DNA from: Palaemon carinicauda
Lineage: Eukaryota > Arthropoda > Malacostraca > Decapoda > Palaemonidae
DNA: 64,000 nt
Direction: 5' to 3'
NCBI RefSeq assembly: GCF_036898095.1
Contig: NC_090763.1
Span: 56,347,679 to 56,411,678, forward strand
Part shown: in pieces, positions 11,161 through 23,100 of the stretch
Position numbering within the stretch: position 1 is the first letter of the stretch
Layout of the letters: each line of letters opens with the position of its first letter
Program-made: the position numbers and the translations under genes
Notes under the pieces: model-generated
Told to the model about the DNA's origin: nothing
What the model saw: the letters and a program-made list of their open reading frames with translations, nothing else
Databases searched by the model: none

Positions 11161-11917
11161 TATCCTGTCATTTTCTCTTACATTGTACGTATAGGGAAAG
11201 GACAACCATATCTTAAGGATGCACAGAAAATCATTGAAAACCTGCTACAATTCTAATGTAAAACGAAGAAAAGTGTCAACCCTTGATGTTATAGAGAAAA
11301 AAAGTTGGAGAAAATAAAAAAAGGAAAAAAAAAAACAAAAAGAAATTCGATGAAAATGGTAAAAGGCCTAAATGTTCTGCATCAAGGAGAGGCAATCTCA
11401 TCTATTGAATTAGGTGAGGATACTAATGATGTCCAAATAATGCTGTGTCAACGCCAGGCGACGAGGGAGAGACAGAGAGAGAGAAAAAAAACTGTCTACA
11501 TTATAATTACATTCAGAGACGTTCTCATTTGCAGATTACAAATTAGGATCCAGGTTGTCTCTTTCATGTTACGTGTCTTGACGAATCCTCTATCTTCAAA
11601 CAAACCCCATTGTAAAATTCCCCCCAAGACAAACTTCCGTCTTCTAGGAAAACATGAGATTGATGGGGGAAAATCTAATTACCTCCTATATTATCTAAGC
11701 TGTCACATTTGATTATGGAAAGGAGCAGGATGATTATGTTGGTGCTTAGTAATGACGATGAGAACTGAGAAGTGTTTACCTAGCTAAATATATTTTCCCA
11801 TTTTAACCAAGACGAAAACTTAATTTTGCTTAAGAAATACGTTCTATGAGTTAATTGACTTTGAAGGAGGAATGTAAGCTTCCAAAACTAGTTGTGTAAA
11901 GATACGTACCACCCAAG
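11161..11917. other. Spacer; one unsupported 135-codon frame
   Basis: A plus-strand ATG frame of 135 codons at 11,305-11,712 starts in A-rich sequence (MEKIKKGKKKTKRN) and has no recognisable domain or repeat. There is no neighbouring gene context, so I do not call it a gene. Nothing else stands out here. Confidence 0.45.
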
Positions 11918-11933
11918 TGTGTGTGTGTGTGTG

Positions 11934-12000
<67 letters not shown>

Positions 12001-12020
12001 TGTGTAAATATAAGCATATA

Positions 12021-12110
<90 letters not shown>

Positions 12111-12166
12111 ATGTGTGTAAATATATACAAAGTATATAAATTTATGCATAAATTTACAAGTATGTG

Positions 12167-12262
<96 letters not shown>
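11918..12262. repeat. Long compound (GT)n/(TA)n/(CA)n microsatellite
   Basis: The order is (GT)n, (TA)n, CAGTGTGTAAATATAAGCA, (TA)n, (GT)n, an AT-rich spacer, (CA)n, (TA)n. The CA/GT and TA tracts are arranged roughly as a palindrome about 12,140, so both strands read as near-identical IYIY/HTHT peptides. Confidence 0.95.
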
Positions 12263-12263
<1 letters not shown>

Positions 12264-12509
12264 TGTATACTCACTCACATATACTGTAAATAATGTATAA
12301 AACACTGAGTATCTTCCTTACACATATGAGATTTTCATAAAATCCATTTATGCAAGGCACCTATCACATACACATTCAAGACCTTTCCAAACTTGGAAAT
12401 TCAATAGTATTAAAATCAGAGATGTGCTTTATAAATCTGGCCTCGCCCCAATTTATGCTAAGCTAATTCTCTTATCAACAAACTCATAAACTGCAAAAGC
12501 TCACTTTTT

Positions 12510-12511
<2 letters not shown>

Positions 12512-12592
<81 letters not shown>
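12512..12592. repeat. (GA)n microsatellite
   Basis: About 40 GA units with one GAGGAG interruption at about 12,541. Confidence 0.96.
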
Positions 12593-12595
<3 letters not shown>

Positions 12596-12745
12596 TTCCC
12601 TTCAATTAGTTACTTATGAAAACTAAGTAACTCTAGGTAATTCTAATCGGATAAGGAGTATAAACCTAGGATATTTGGAGTAACGTCCATTTGAATACAG
12701 ATTTATACTGCTGTTGCATGTCTAATTCCACTTCTTATATGCTTA

Positions 12746-12762
12746 AATAAATCACAGGGCAG

Positions 12763-12800
<38 letters not shown>
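12746..12800 (+). repeat. Poly(A) tract preceded by an AATAAA signal
   Basis: AATAAA at 12,746-12,751 lies 15 bp before a 34-A run (12,767-12,800). This is the spacing of a cleaved and polyadenylated transcript end, so the stretch may be the 3' end of a retroposed RNA. I cannot identify the source sequence upstream and see no target-site duplication. Confidence 0.5.
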
Positions 12801-12803
<3 letters not shown>

Positions 12804-13377
12804 ATCTTATCACGGCCCAGTATTCAATACGACCTGGAAATTTTTCTTATCGATGTATGATAATTGTTTTACAATCACACCTAATCTTATTAACTACGTC
12901 ACTTTGGATCTCACATGCTTAAGAAAATGTCAGAATATTGAACGTACATAGTAACTCAACAAAATACCCTATTCTAAATACTGTTCTTTCATAGACTGAA
13001 ATTTCACTTCAAGTTCGACTTGTTGGTTCCTTACTAACGAAGAAATCTTTATATTCCAGGTCTTTATGGATTGAGCTAATCAAGACTATTTTATATTAGA
13101 TTAACGAGTTTCTACAATATAAGAATTTCTATATCAGATTAAGGAGTCTCTAAAACAATACATCCAAGGACTCTCCATACATCATTTTCAGTGTAACAAA
13201 TATAACCCTTGGGTAGTGAACATAATTTTTCAAACTATCGTCCAACCAGTGGTCAGCTTCTCTTGCCATGCAATGAAAAACCGCCGACAAAGGAGGTCAC
13301 CTGGATTTAATGGATTCCCACATTGGTACCACATCTCTACAGATCACCAGGTTGCCTTCTTCCTCGAAAACCACTGG
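12801..13377. other. Spacer, no feature recognised
   Basis: AT-rich unique sequence. A weak local repeat (AGATTAACGAGTTTCTA and AGATTAAGGAGTCTCTA near 13,098 and 13,137) is the only structure I see. Confidence 0.45.
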
Positions 13378-13521
13378 ACCTCCTTACCCTTCAGAGTTGT
13401 CTTCTTTCCCCAACACCACTCCACCTCCTTATCCTCTCTGTCTTTCCTGACCTCCTTACCCTTCAGAGTTGTCTTCTTTGCCCAACACCACTCCACCTCG
13501 TTATCCTCTCTGTCTTTCCTG
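13378..13521 (+). repeat. 72-bp tandem duplication
   Basis: Two adjacent copies with the core TTACCCTTCAGAGTTGTCTT at 13,384 and 13,456 are nearly identical. The period is 24 codons, so a plus-strand frame repeats SLPFRVVFF twice. Two of the three frames stay open across it. There is no recognisable domain, and I do not call a gene. Confidence 0.85.
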
Positions 13522-14225
13522 CTCTTTCTCTGTTTCTAAATAAATTGGTGTATTCCGAAACTACTTACGAAAAAATTTCCATCCAAATTTTGTTCCACAC
13601 CATCACTGGGGAAAAATTCAAAGGGATTTCCTGTATAAAGGTTTTCCCTCATATGAGCGGAGCCCTCCCAAGCGCACTAACCAGACATAGCCGCTACTCT
13701 CAACAGTGACAACGCACTTGCAAGGAATAAAATAAATAAATCAAGTAAGGAACTATAAATAGAAGAGGAGATCTTATACCAATATGGAAGTGTTAGCTCA
13801 GAAAAGCAGTGTCTTTTGGGTAAAAGGGGGGTAAATATGTAAGATAACTAGGTAATGAATTAAAGAAAGAAGTTTTCCCACCAAGCAAATGTAGTGCGTC
13901 ATGGTTTGTAGGGATGGAGCGGAAGGGGTTAGTGTGTTCTGGGCAGGGAGACCCAAGGACAATGATCAACAACAGCGTAAGAGAATGAGCAGTGACGGAG
14001 GCAAAGGCCTATGCTGATGTGGAGACAAAAGATGGAAGAAAAAGAAACAAAGGCAATGGTACAGAGTGAATCACGTAGGTGATCGTTGGAGTTCCATGAA
14101 GGGTGAGGGGGGGATGAGGGAAGTGAATATCAAGGAGGGGGCGCAAGGCCGTCTCCAATGGTATTTGAGACGGACTTGGGGGGAGTGGGAGCGTGAGGGG
14201 GAAAGTGTAGCTAGGGCAACAATAT

Positions 14226-14227
<2 letters not shown>
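13522..14227. other. Spacer, no feature recognised
   Basis: Unique sequence, purine-rich from about 13,980 to 14,230. No gene is supported. Confidence 0.45.

Positions 14228-14282
<55 letters not shown>
14228..14282. repeat. (GA)n microsatellite
   Basis: About 27 GA units. Confidence 0.96.
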
Positions 14283-14287
<5 letters not shown>

Positions 14288-15163
14288 TGGACACGTGGCA
14301 TCAGTGGAAGAATCTTTTTGAAACCTGGTGCCCTCCCCTGTCGACCACTTTTCACTGCCTTGAGTATACGAGTTTTAAAAACGTGGATAATGAAACTATC
14401 TAGTTCCGTAATTCGAAACGACAGACAATGTATACCTGGGGTCGATATTAGACGCATCAACCATCTCTAATAAAGCTTTTGGTTTATAATAATTCGAATA
14501 ATTTTGATCAAATCCATCATAGGAATGCTCTCCTTTTCTAACAATAGGGTGGATGAAAACATGAAATACATTTTCCATTTAAAACAATTCTGTTATTGCA
14601 ACAAAGAGAAAGCAATCGAATTCTGATGAAAAAATATACAACGATAACAGCCAGGTTCCAGTGGAAATTAAATTTAAAATATGAATAGAAAACAGTAGAG
14701 GGGAACTCTAATCTCGAAAACATAAAACAAGACAAATTTGATCAAGTAAGAAAAGAGAAAGAGAAAGAAACTTCACCGGCCAGACAGTTTATTTTTACCC
14801 GACATTCTGGAAAGAACAACTCCACTACACTTCAAGTCATTAAGGACTTAATTATGATGGGCACGAACGAGGAACTTTCTAGAATCTTAACGCGGGAAAT
14901 TATAAATAAAATTGTTTCCACTTTTCTCATTCGTTGTTACTGCCATCCAATTTTTACACAGACGTGGTAGAATACGAAAAGTTTTCTCTTCTTTTTTTGG
15001 CTTAAAATATATGATTATAATCACTCTTTTGTGTATTAATACAAAATAATATCAATTGGCCTACATTATTCCTATTTATTGCTACTTCATTTTTAAGTTC
15101 TGGAAAAAAAAAAACATTTGATTTACTTGCAAAAGGAATATGAAAATTGTCAAACTCATAACT

Positions 15164-15164
<1 letters not shown>
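14283..15164. other. Spacer, no feature recognised
   Basis: AT-rich unique DNA. Three short minus-strand frames overlap one another here with no recognisable domain. Confidence 0.45.
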
Positions 15165-15238
<74 letters not shown>

Positions 15239-15271
15239 CACACACACACACATATACATATATATATATAC

Positions 15272-15344
<73 letters not shown>
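15165..15344. repeat. (TA)n-(CA)n-(TA)n compound microsatellite
   Basis: A (TA)n run, then a CACACACACACACA island with ATACAT spacers at about 15,235-15,282, then a second (TA)n run. The IYIY frames are artefacts. Confidence 0.95.
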
Positions 15345-15347
<3 letters not shown>

Positions 15348-15466
15348 GGCGTGGGAATGTGGCGACACAACCACCCATCTTTAAGGTAAATTCAACCAAT
15401 ATGGCTGTACATATATTTATAGTCCATGGAAAGAGAAATAAAGAAATAATGTGATAGAAGGAAAAT

Positions 15467-15470
<4 letters not shown>

Positions 15471-15561
<91 letters not shown>
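15471..15561. repeat. (GA)n microsatellite
   Basis: About 45 uninterrupted GA units. Long SLSL (minus) and RERE (plus) frames through it are artefacts. Confidence 0.97.
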
Positions 15562-15562
<1 letters not shown>

Positions 15563-16572
15563 TACCTTGCGCATACCGCACCTAAAAGTGACATGCAACA
15601 GGACAAGCATCGCAGCGCAAGTGAAAATCGCCAGGGAAAAGAATCAGGAATGTGGCAGGAATGAAAACGTTGAAATCCTGAGAATGAGAAAACGCTCCCC
15701 GGCCGAGTTTGTAAAATCCCAGTTAAGGAGAGGGAGGACGCAAGCACGCAGGTGATAAAAAGGGGGAGAGGGCGAAGGGGAGCAACATCTCTATGACTGG
15801 AACAACAGCATTTTCGCTTTGTTTTCCAGTTTCCGTTTTTTTTTTCCAGTTTTGACCGCAAGCGATGTTCGGGAAAGGGGATAAACGATGTCCAAACAGA
15901 TAAAGTCTGAGAGGGGCAGTTGTTTTTCCCAACTATTGGTTGTGCATTGCCTTTTTACTTTTATTTTATTCATGAAAATTCATGTTGATTACAGGTAGTT
16001 ATTCAAGTAATTATTTTGTTTTCAATAAGGTTGTATGTTAAACGAAAAAATTTTCTGTTTTCGTGAAACGCATGATTCTTACCTTTAAATTTATTAGATA
16101 TAAGTAATGTTGAATTAAAGAGATAAATACAGGTCCACTGATAACACTGAAAATAACGTTTTTTTTTTTCTGTATTAAAAAAAAAAAAAAGCTAATGAAA
16201 TATAGTGATGTGTCCAACCCTATTATCATTTGGGGTGCCCTGTCTTGTCCACACTTGCTCGAAAAGGAATTAAGCCACCATAGATCCCACCCTAACCTAA
16301 CCTTGGTGGCTGTATCATTTCCAAAAGCTTGATTACACCACCTACGCACTTAGGTTGGGCCTATTACCCTTACTTTAAACAGAATCATAAGTTTCATAGC
16401 GATAAAACCATTTTTTTAATTGAATAAAATTACTCTTTAATTAAATAATGACATAAATATAGAAAGTATTATAGCACGCTATCCATTACACGTGACTAAC
16501 TAGGGTAATATTTTTTTCAAAGAAACTAAATTTGTATTGAGCGGTTGGAAGGAAGTTCAAATGTTTGGCTAA
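15562..16572. other. Spacer with short homopolymers
   Basis: Poly(T) and poly(A) runs lie at about 16,159-16,190. CCTAACCTAACCT near 16,287-16,300 is too short to call telomeric. No supported gene is present. Confidence 0.45.
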
Positions 16573-16862
<290 letters not shown>

Positions 16863-17394
16863 TGTAAATATCTCAGGTACAGTAAATTTCCAAATGGTTT
16901 GAATGTGTTTTCGTCTTCAGAAGACAATGTAGTTTCAGTAATATACAGTAGTTTACAGAATATAAAATATCTTGACCTGAATATTCCTATAATAATACCA
17001 CATTTTTAACCATAGTAATTGCATTGTACATTTTCTACTACCATAAGGTAGTTAGGTAATGTTTTTGCAAACAATGAAAACGTAGTTTTTTTTCTTTTAT
17101 TACCTTTTTCAAGGTAATATAGGTACGTTTTGAAACTCGATAGAAAATAACAAATCAATTAATTACAATGAATGTAACTTTCTTTCACATATATTATGAA
17201 ATGGCATATTTGTATTAATCAATCGGCGGAAACATTCAAGTGTAAGTTTTTTTACGATGGCGGAAAAAAGGGGTTTATAAAACACTTATCCAATATATAT
17301 TACCAGACTAATATTTTGGTTTGAAATCTCCCTTTTGTAATGAAGAGCTAAGTGTCTGCTACACATATAAATATATGACATAAATATAGGACAT
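16863..17394. other. Spacer, no feature recognised
   Basis: AT-rich unique sequence without supported features. Confidence 0.45.
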
Positions 17395-17546
17395 ATCTGT
17401 TTTGACGCTGTTACTGTTTTTAGAATATATTGTTAATTTACTCTCATCATTTATTTATTTCCTTATTTCCTCACTGAGCTATTTTTCCCTGTTGGGGTCC
17501 TTGGGCTTGTAGCATCTTGCTTTTCCGACTAGGGTTGTAGCTTGGC

Positions 17547-17578
<32 letters not shown>
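17395..17578 (+). mobile_element. Dispersed element 'A', 5'-truncated copy with (TAA)n tail
   Basis: This matches the 3' part of the longer copy at 60,835-61,475. Shared blocks are CTGAGCTATTTTTCCCTGTT, TAGCATCTTGCTTTTCCGAC and CTAGGGTTGTAGCTTGGC, followed here by (TAA)n at 17,546-17,577. The truncated 5' end and simple-repeat tail are retroposon-like. I recall this 3' block as very common in decapod genomes. No protein is encoded. Confidence 0.75.
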
Positions 17579-17589
17579 TAAGTATATAC

Positions 17590-18101
17590 GTATCATCATC
17601 TCCTCTCACGCCCATTGACGCAAAGGGCTTCGGTTAGATTTCGACAGTCGTCTCTATATTGAGCTAAAGTTTTAACACAATACTTCTCCATTCCTCTCCT
17701 ACTTCACGCTTCATAGTCTTCTGCCATGTAGGCCTGGGTCTTCCAACTCTTCTAGGGCCTTATGGAGCCCATCTGAACGTTTGCTGAACTAATCTCTCTT
17801 GGGGAGTGCGAAGAACATTCACAAACCATCTCCATCTACCCCTCACCATAATCTCATCCACACAGGGCACTCGAGTAATCTCTAGTTTCATTTCTAATCC
17901 TGTCCTGCCATTTAACTCCCAATATCCTTCTAAGGGCTTTGTTCTCAAATCTAGTAAATCTATTGGAGATTGTTTCATGGTCATACCATGAATCATGTCC
18001 ATATAGTATCACCGATCTCAATAAACTGATATATAGTCATATTTTTATATGTAATTTCAGGCGATTTGATTTCCGGAATTTACTTAACCTAGCCATTTTC
18101 T

Positions 18102-18157
<56 letters not shown>

Positions 18158-18600
18158 AAACTCTAATTCTAAAGACCCTGTATTGGATATCATAATTCCT
18201 AAATACTTAAATGATTCTATTCCGTTAATCCTTTCTCCTTCGAATGATATTTCATCTTCCATTGCATACTCCGTTCTCATCATCTTTGTCTTTCTGCTAT
18301 TTATCTTGAGCCTAAGAATTGTGTTATTTCATGCATTCTGGCAAGCAAGAATTGCAAATCCAGTAGTGTTATGCTAATAAGGACACCATCATCAGCATAC
18401 TCTAGGTCTACTAATTTCCTATCATCACTCCACTAACATTAACTTTGGACTTGCTATGCTCATGAACAGACTTAATCAAATTCACATATTCAAGACGAAT
18501 TTCATAATAACGCAGGACTTTCCAGAAAATTGACCAGTATACACTATCAAAGGCTTTTTCATAGTCCACAAATGCCATCAACAGTGGATATCTATATTAT
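17590..18600 (-). pseudogene. Non-LTR retrotransposon reverse transcriptase fossil
   Basis: Minus-strand translation gives FVDYEKAFDSVYW (about 18,535-18,575), the conserved RT block with its first catalytic aspartate, then NLIKSVHEHSKSKV. After stops comes DLEYADDGV (about 18,380-18,405), the YADD catalytic motif. A frame change leads to LKINSRKTKMM and IESFKYLGIMISNTG (about 18,195-18,240). A poly(T) tract (18,103-18,154) interrupts it, followed by FENKALRRILGVKWQDR and a diverged 3' end with GATGATGAT near 17,595. Compared with intact elements, the segment between the SKVNV and YADD blocks is deleted, the 5' half is missing, and stops are frequent. The element is dead. The order of motifs is clear; the clade is not. 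Confidence 0.85.
18103..18154. repeat. Poly(T) tract inside the LINE fossil
   Basis: About 52 consecutive T residues lie between two recognisable RT segments. This is poly(A) in the element's own orientation, but it is internal and so not the element's tail. It is either an expanded A-rich codon run or a trace of a second retroposition. Confidence 0.9.
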
Positions 18601-18625
18601 ACGCATTGCTGTACAGTATGTCTCA

Positions 18626-18655
18626 ACACACACACACACACACTATACACACACA
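18626..18655. repeat. (CA)n tract at the array's left boundary
   Basis: ACACAC runs interrupted by TATACAC end directly at the first satellite unit (18,656). Confidence 0.9.
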
Positions 18656-18891
18656 CTTTTTCATCCTCCCTTCCACTCTCCTTATGTTCTGCTTTTTCAT
18701 CCTCCCTTCCACTCTCCTTATGTTTTGCTTTTCATCCTCCCTTCCACTCTCCTTATGTTTTGCTTTTTCATCATCCCTTCCACTCTCCTTATGTTCTGTA
18801 TTTTCATCATCCCTTCCACTCTCCTTATGTTCTGCTTTTTCATCATCCCTTCCACTCTCCTTATGTTCTGCTTTTTCATCATCCCTTCCAC

Positions 18892-20120
18892 TCTCCTTAT
18901 GTTCTGTTTTTCATCCTCCCTTCCACTCTCCTTATGTTCTGTTTTTCATCATCCCTTCCACTCTCCTTATGTTCTGCTTTTTCATCCTCTCTTCCACTCT
19001 CCTTATGTTCTGCTTTTTCATCCTCCCTTCCACTCTCCTTATGTTCTGCTTTTTCATCCTCCTTTCCACTCTCCTTATGTTCTGCTTTTTCATCCTCCCT
19101 TCCACTCTTCTTATGTTTTGCTTTTTCATCCTCCCTTCCACTCTCCTTATGTTCTGCTTTTTCATCCTCCCTTCCACTCTTCTTATGTTTTGCTTTTTCA
19201 TCATCCCTTCCACTCTCCTTATGTTCTGCTTTTTCATCCTCCCTTCCACTCTCCTTATGTTCTGCTTTTTCATCATCCCTTCCACTCTCCTTATGTTCTG
19301 CTTTTTCATCATCCCTTCCACTCTCCTTATGTTCTGTTTTTCATCCTCCCTTCCACTCTCCTTATGTTCTGTTTTTCATCATCCCTTCCACTCTCCTTAT
19401 GTTCTGCTTTTTCATCCTCTCTTCCACTCTCCTTATGTTCTGCTTTTTCATCCTCCCTTCCACTCTCCTTATGTTCTGCTTTTTCATCCTCCTTTCCACT
19501 CTCCTTATGTTCTGCTTTTTCATCCTCCCTTCCACTCTTCTTATGTTTTGCTTTTTCATCATCCCTTCCACTCTCCTTATGTTCTGCTTTTTCATCCTCC
19601 CTTCCACTCTTCTTATGTTCTGCTTTTTCATCATCCCTTCCACTCTCCTTATGTTTGCTTTTTCATCATCCCTTCCACTCTCCTTATGTTCTGCTTTTTC
19701 ATCATCCCTTCCACTCTCCTTATGTTCTGTTTTTCATCCTCCCTTCCACTCTCCTTATGTTCTGTTTTTCATCATCCCTTCCACTCTCCTTATGTTCTGT
19801 TTTTCATCCTCCCTTCCACTCTCCTTATGTTCTGCTTTTTCATCCTCTCTTCCACTCTCCTTATGTTCTGCTTTTTCATCCTCCCTTCCACTCTCCTTAT
19901 GTTCTGCTTTTTCATCCTCCTTTCCACTCTCCTTATGTTCTGCTTTTTCATCCTCCCTTCCACTCTTCTTATGTTTTGCTTTTTCATCATCCCTTCCACT
20001 CTCCTTATGTTCTGCTTTTTCATCCTCCCTTCCACTCTTCTTATGTTCTGCTTTTTCATCCTCCCTTCCACTCTCCTTATGTTCTGCTTTTTAATCCTCA
20101 CTTCCACTCTCCTTATGTTC
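18892..20120 (+). repeat. ~430-bp higher-order blocks at the left end of the array
   Basis: The sequence of unit variants repeats about every 430 bp (12 units). A pair of GTTTTTC 35-mers, a CATCCTCTCTTCC unit, a CATCCTCCTTTCC unit and a TTCTTATG unit occur in the same order starting near 18,900, 19,330 and 19,757. The third block carries an extra 35-mer at its start. Confidence 0.8.
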
Positions 20121-23100
20121 TGCTTTTTCATCCTCCCTTCCACTCTCCTTATGTTCTGCTTTTTCATCCTCCCTTCCACTCTCCTTATGTTCTGCTTTTT
20201 CATCCTCCCTTCCACTCTCCTTATGTTCTGCTTTTTCATCCTCCCTTCCACTCTCCTTATGTTCTGCTTTTTCATCCTCCCTTCCACTCTCCTTATGTTC
20301 TGCTTTTTCATCCTCCCTTCCACTCTCCTTATGTTCTGCTTTTTCATCCTCCCTTCCACTCTCCTTATGTTCTGCTTTTTCATCCTCCTTTCCACTCTCC
20401 TTATGTTCTGCTTTTTCATCCTCCCTTCCACTCTTCTTATGTTCTGCTTTTTCATCCTCCCTTCCACTCTCCTTATGTTCTGCTTTTTCATCCTCCTTTC
20501 CACTCTCCTTATGTTCTGCTTTTTCATCCTCCCTTCCACTCTTCTTATGTTCTGCTTTTTCATCATCCCTTCCACTCTCCTTATGTTTTGCTTTTTCATC
20601 ATCCCTTCCACTCTCCTTATGTTTTGCTTTTTCATCATCCCTTCCACTCTCCTTATGTTTTGCTTTTTCATCATCCCTTCCACTCTCCTTATGTTTTGCT
20701 TTTTCATCCTCCCTTCCACTCTCCTTATGTTCTGTTTTTCATCCTCCCTTCCACTCTCCTTATGTTCTGTTTTTCATCATCCCTTCCACTCTCCTTATGT
20801 TCTGCTTTTTCATCATCCCTTCCACTCTCCTTATGTTCTGTTTTTCATCATCCCTTCCACTCTCCTTATGTTTTGCTTTTTCATCCTCCCTTCCACTCTC
20901 CTTATGTTCTGTTTTTCATCATCCCTTCCACTCTCCTTATGTTCTGTTTTTCATCCTCCCTTCCACTCTCCTTATGTTCTGTTTTTCATCATCCCTTCCA
21001 CTCTCCTTATGTTCTGTTTTTCATCATCCCTTCCACTCTCCTTATGTTCTGCTTTTTCATCCTCCCTTCCACTCTCCTTATGTTCTGTTTTTCATCCTCC
21101 CTTCCACTCTCCTTATGTTCTGTTTTTCATCATCCCTTCCACTCTCCTTATGTTCTGCTTTTTCATCCTCTCTTCCACTCTCCTTATGTTCTGCTTTTTC
21201 ATCCTCCCTTCCACTCTCCTTATGTTCTGCTTTTTCATCCTCCCTTCCACTCTCCTTATGTTCTGTTTTTCATCCTCCCTTCCACTCTCCTTATGTTCTG
21301 TTTTTCATCATCCCTTCCACTCTCCTTATGTTCTGCTTTTTCATCGTCCCTTCCACTCTCCTTATGTTCTGCTTTTTCATCCTCCCTTCCACTCTCCTTA
21401 TGTTCTGTTTTTCATCATCCCTTCCACTCTCCTTATGTTCTGCTTTTTCATCCTCCCTCCCACTCTCCTTATGTTCTGTTTTTCATCCTCCCTTCCACTC
21501 TCCTTATGTTCTGTTTTTCATCATCCCTTCCACTCTCCTTATGTTCTGCTTTTTCATCCTCCCTTCCACTCTCCTTATGTTCTGTTTTTCATCATCCCTT
21601 CCACTCTCCTTATGTTCTGCTTTTTCATCCTCCCTTCCACTCTCCTTATGTTCTGTTTTTCATCCTCCCTTCCACTCTCCTTATGTTCTGTTTTTCATCA
21701 TCCCTTCCACTCTCCTTATGTTCTGCTTTTTCATCCTCCCTTCCACTCTCCTTATGTTCTGTTTTTCATCATCCCTTCCACTCTCCTTATGTTCTGCTTT
21801 TTCATCATCCCTTCCACTCTCCTTATGTTCTGTTTTTCATCATCCCTTCCACTCTCCTTATGTTTTGCTTTTTCATCCTCCCTTCCACTCTCCTTATGTT
21901 CTGTTTTTCATCCTCCCTTCCACTCTCCTTATGTTCTGTTTTTCATCATCCCTTCCACTCTCCTTATGTTCTGTTTTTCATCATCCCTTCCACTCTCCTT
22001 ATATTTTGCTTTTTCATCCTCCCTTCCACTCTCCTTATGTTCTGTTTTTCATCCTCCCTTCCACTCTCCTTATGTTCTGTTTTTCATCATCCCTTCCACT
22101 CTCCTTATGTTCTGCTTTTTCATCATCCCTTCCACTCTCCTTATGTTCTGTTTTTCATCATCCCTTCCACTCTCCTTATGTTCTGTTTTTCATCCTCCCT
22201 TCCACTCTCCTTATGTTCTGTTTTTCATCATCCCTTCCACTCTCCTTATGTTCTGCTTTTTCATCCTCCCTTCCACTCTCCTTAAGTTCTGCTTTTTCAT
22301 CCTCCCTTCCACTCTCCTTATGTTCTGCTTTTCATCCTCCCTTCCACTCTCCTTAGGTTTTGCTTTTTCATCCTCCCTTCCACTCTCCTTATGTTCTGTT
22401 TTTTCATCATCCCTTCCACTCTCCTTATGTTTTGCTTTTTCATCCTCCCTTCCACTCTCCTTATGTTCTGCTTTTTCATCCTCCCTTCCACTCTCCTTAT
22501 GTTTATCTTTTTCATCATCCCTTCCACTCTCCTTATGTTTTGCTTTTCATCCTCCCTTCCACTCTCCTTATGTTCTGTTTTTCATCATCCCTTCCACTCT
22601 CCTTATGTTCTGTTTTTCATCATCCCTTCCACTCTCCTTAGGTTTTGCTTTTTCATCCTCCCACTCTCCTTATGTTCTGTTTTTCATCATCCCTTCCACT
22701 CTCCTTATGTTCTGTTTTTCATCATCCCTTCCACTCTCCTTATGTTCTGTTTTTCATCATCCCTTCCACTCTCCTTATGTTCTGCTTTTTCATCCTCCCT
22801 TCCACTCTCCTTATGTTCTGTTTTTCATCATCCCTTCCACTCTCCTTATGTTCTGCTTTTTCATCCTCCCTTCCACTCTCCTTATGTTCTGTTTTTCATC
22901 ATCCCTTCCACTCTCCTTATGTTCTGTTTTTCATCATCCCTTCCACTCTCCTTATGTTTTGCTTTTTCATCCTCCCTTCCACTCTCCTTATGTTTTGCTT
23001 TTTTATCTTCCCTTCCACTCTCCTTATGTTCTGTTTTTCATCATCCCTTCCACTCTCCTTATGTTCTGTTTTTCATCCTCCCTTCCACTCTCCTTATGTT

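Noticed and set aside
11305..11712. 135-codon frame as a gene
   Set aside because: Lysine-rich start from an A-rich tract, no recognisable domain, no homologous copy in the window, and AT-rich intergenic surroundings.
13216..13709. 107- and 128-codon overlapping frames at the 72-bp duplication
   Set aside because: Two different phases are open over the same tandem repeat, which points to composition and not coding. No domain is recognisable.
16284..16302. CCTAACCTAACCT as an arthropod (TTAGG)n telomere tract
   Set aside because: Fewer than three units, inside ordinary sequence, with no array.
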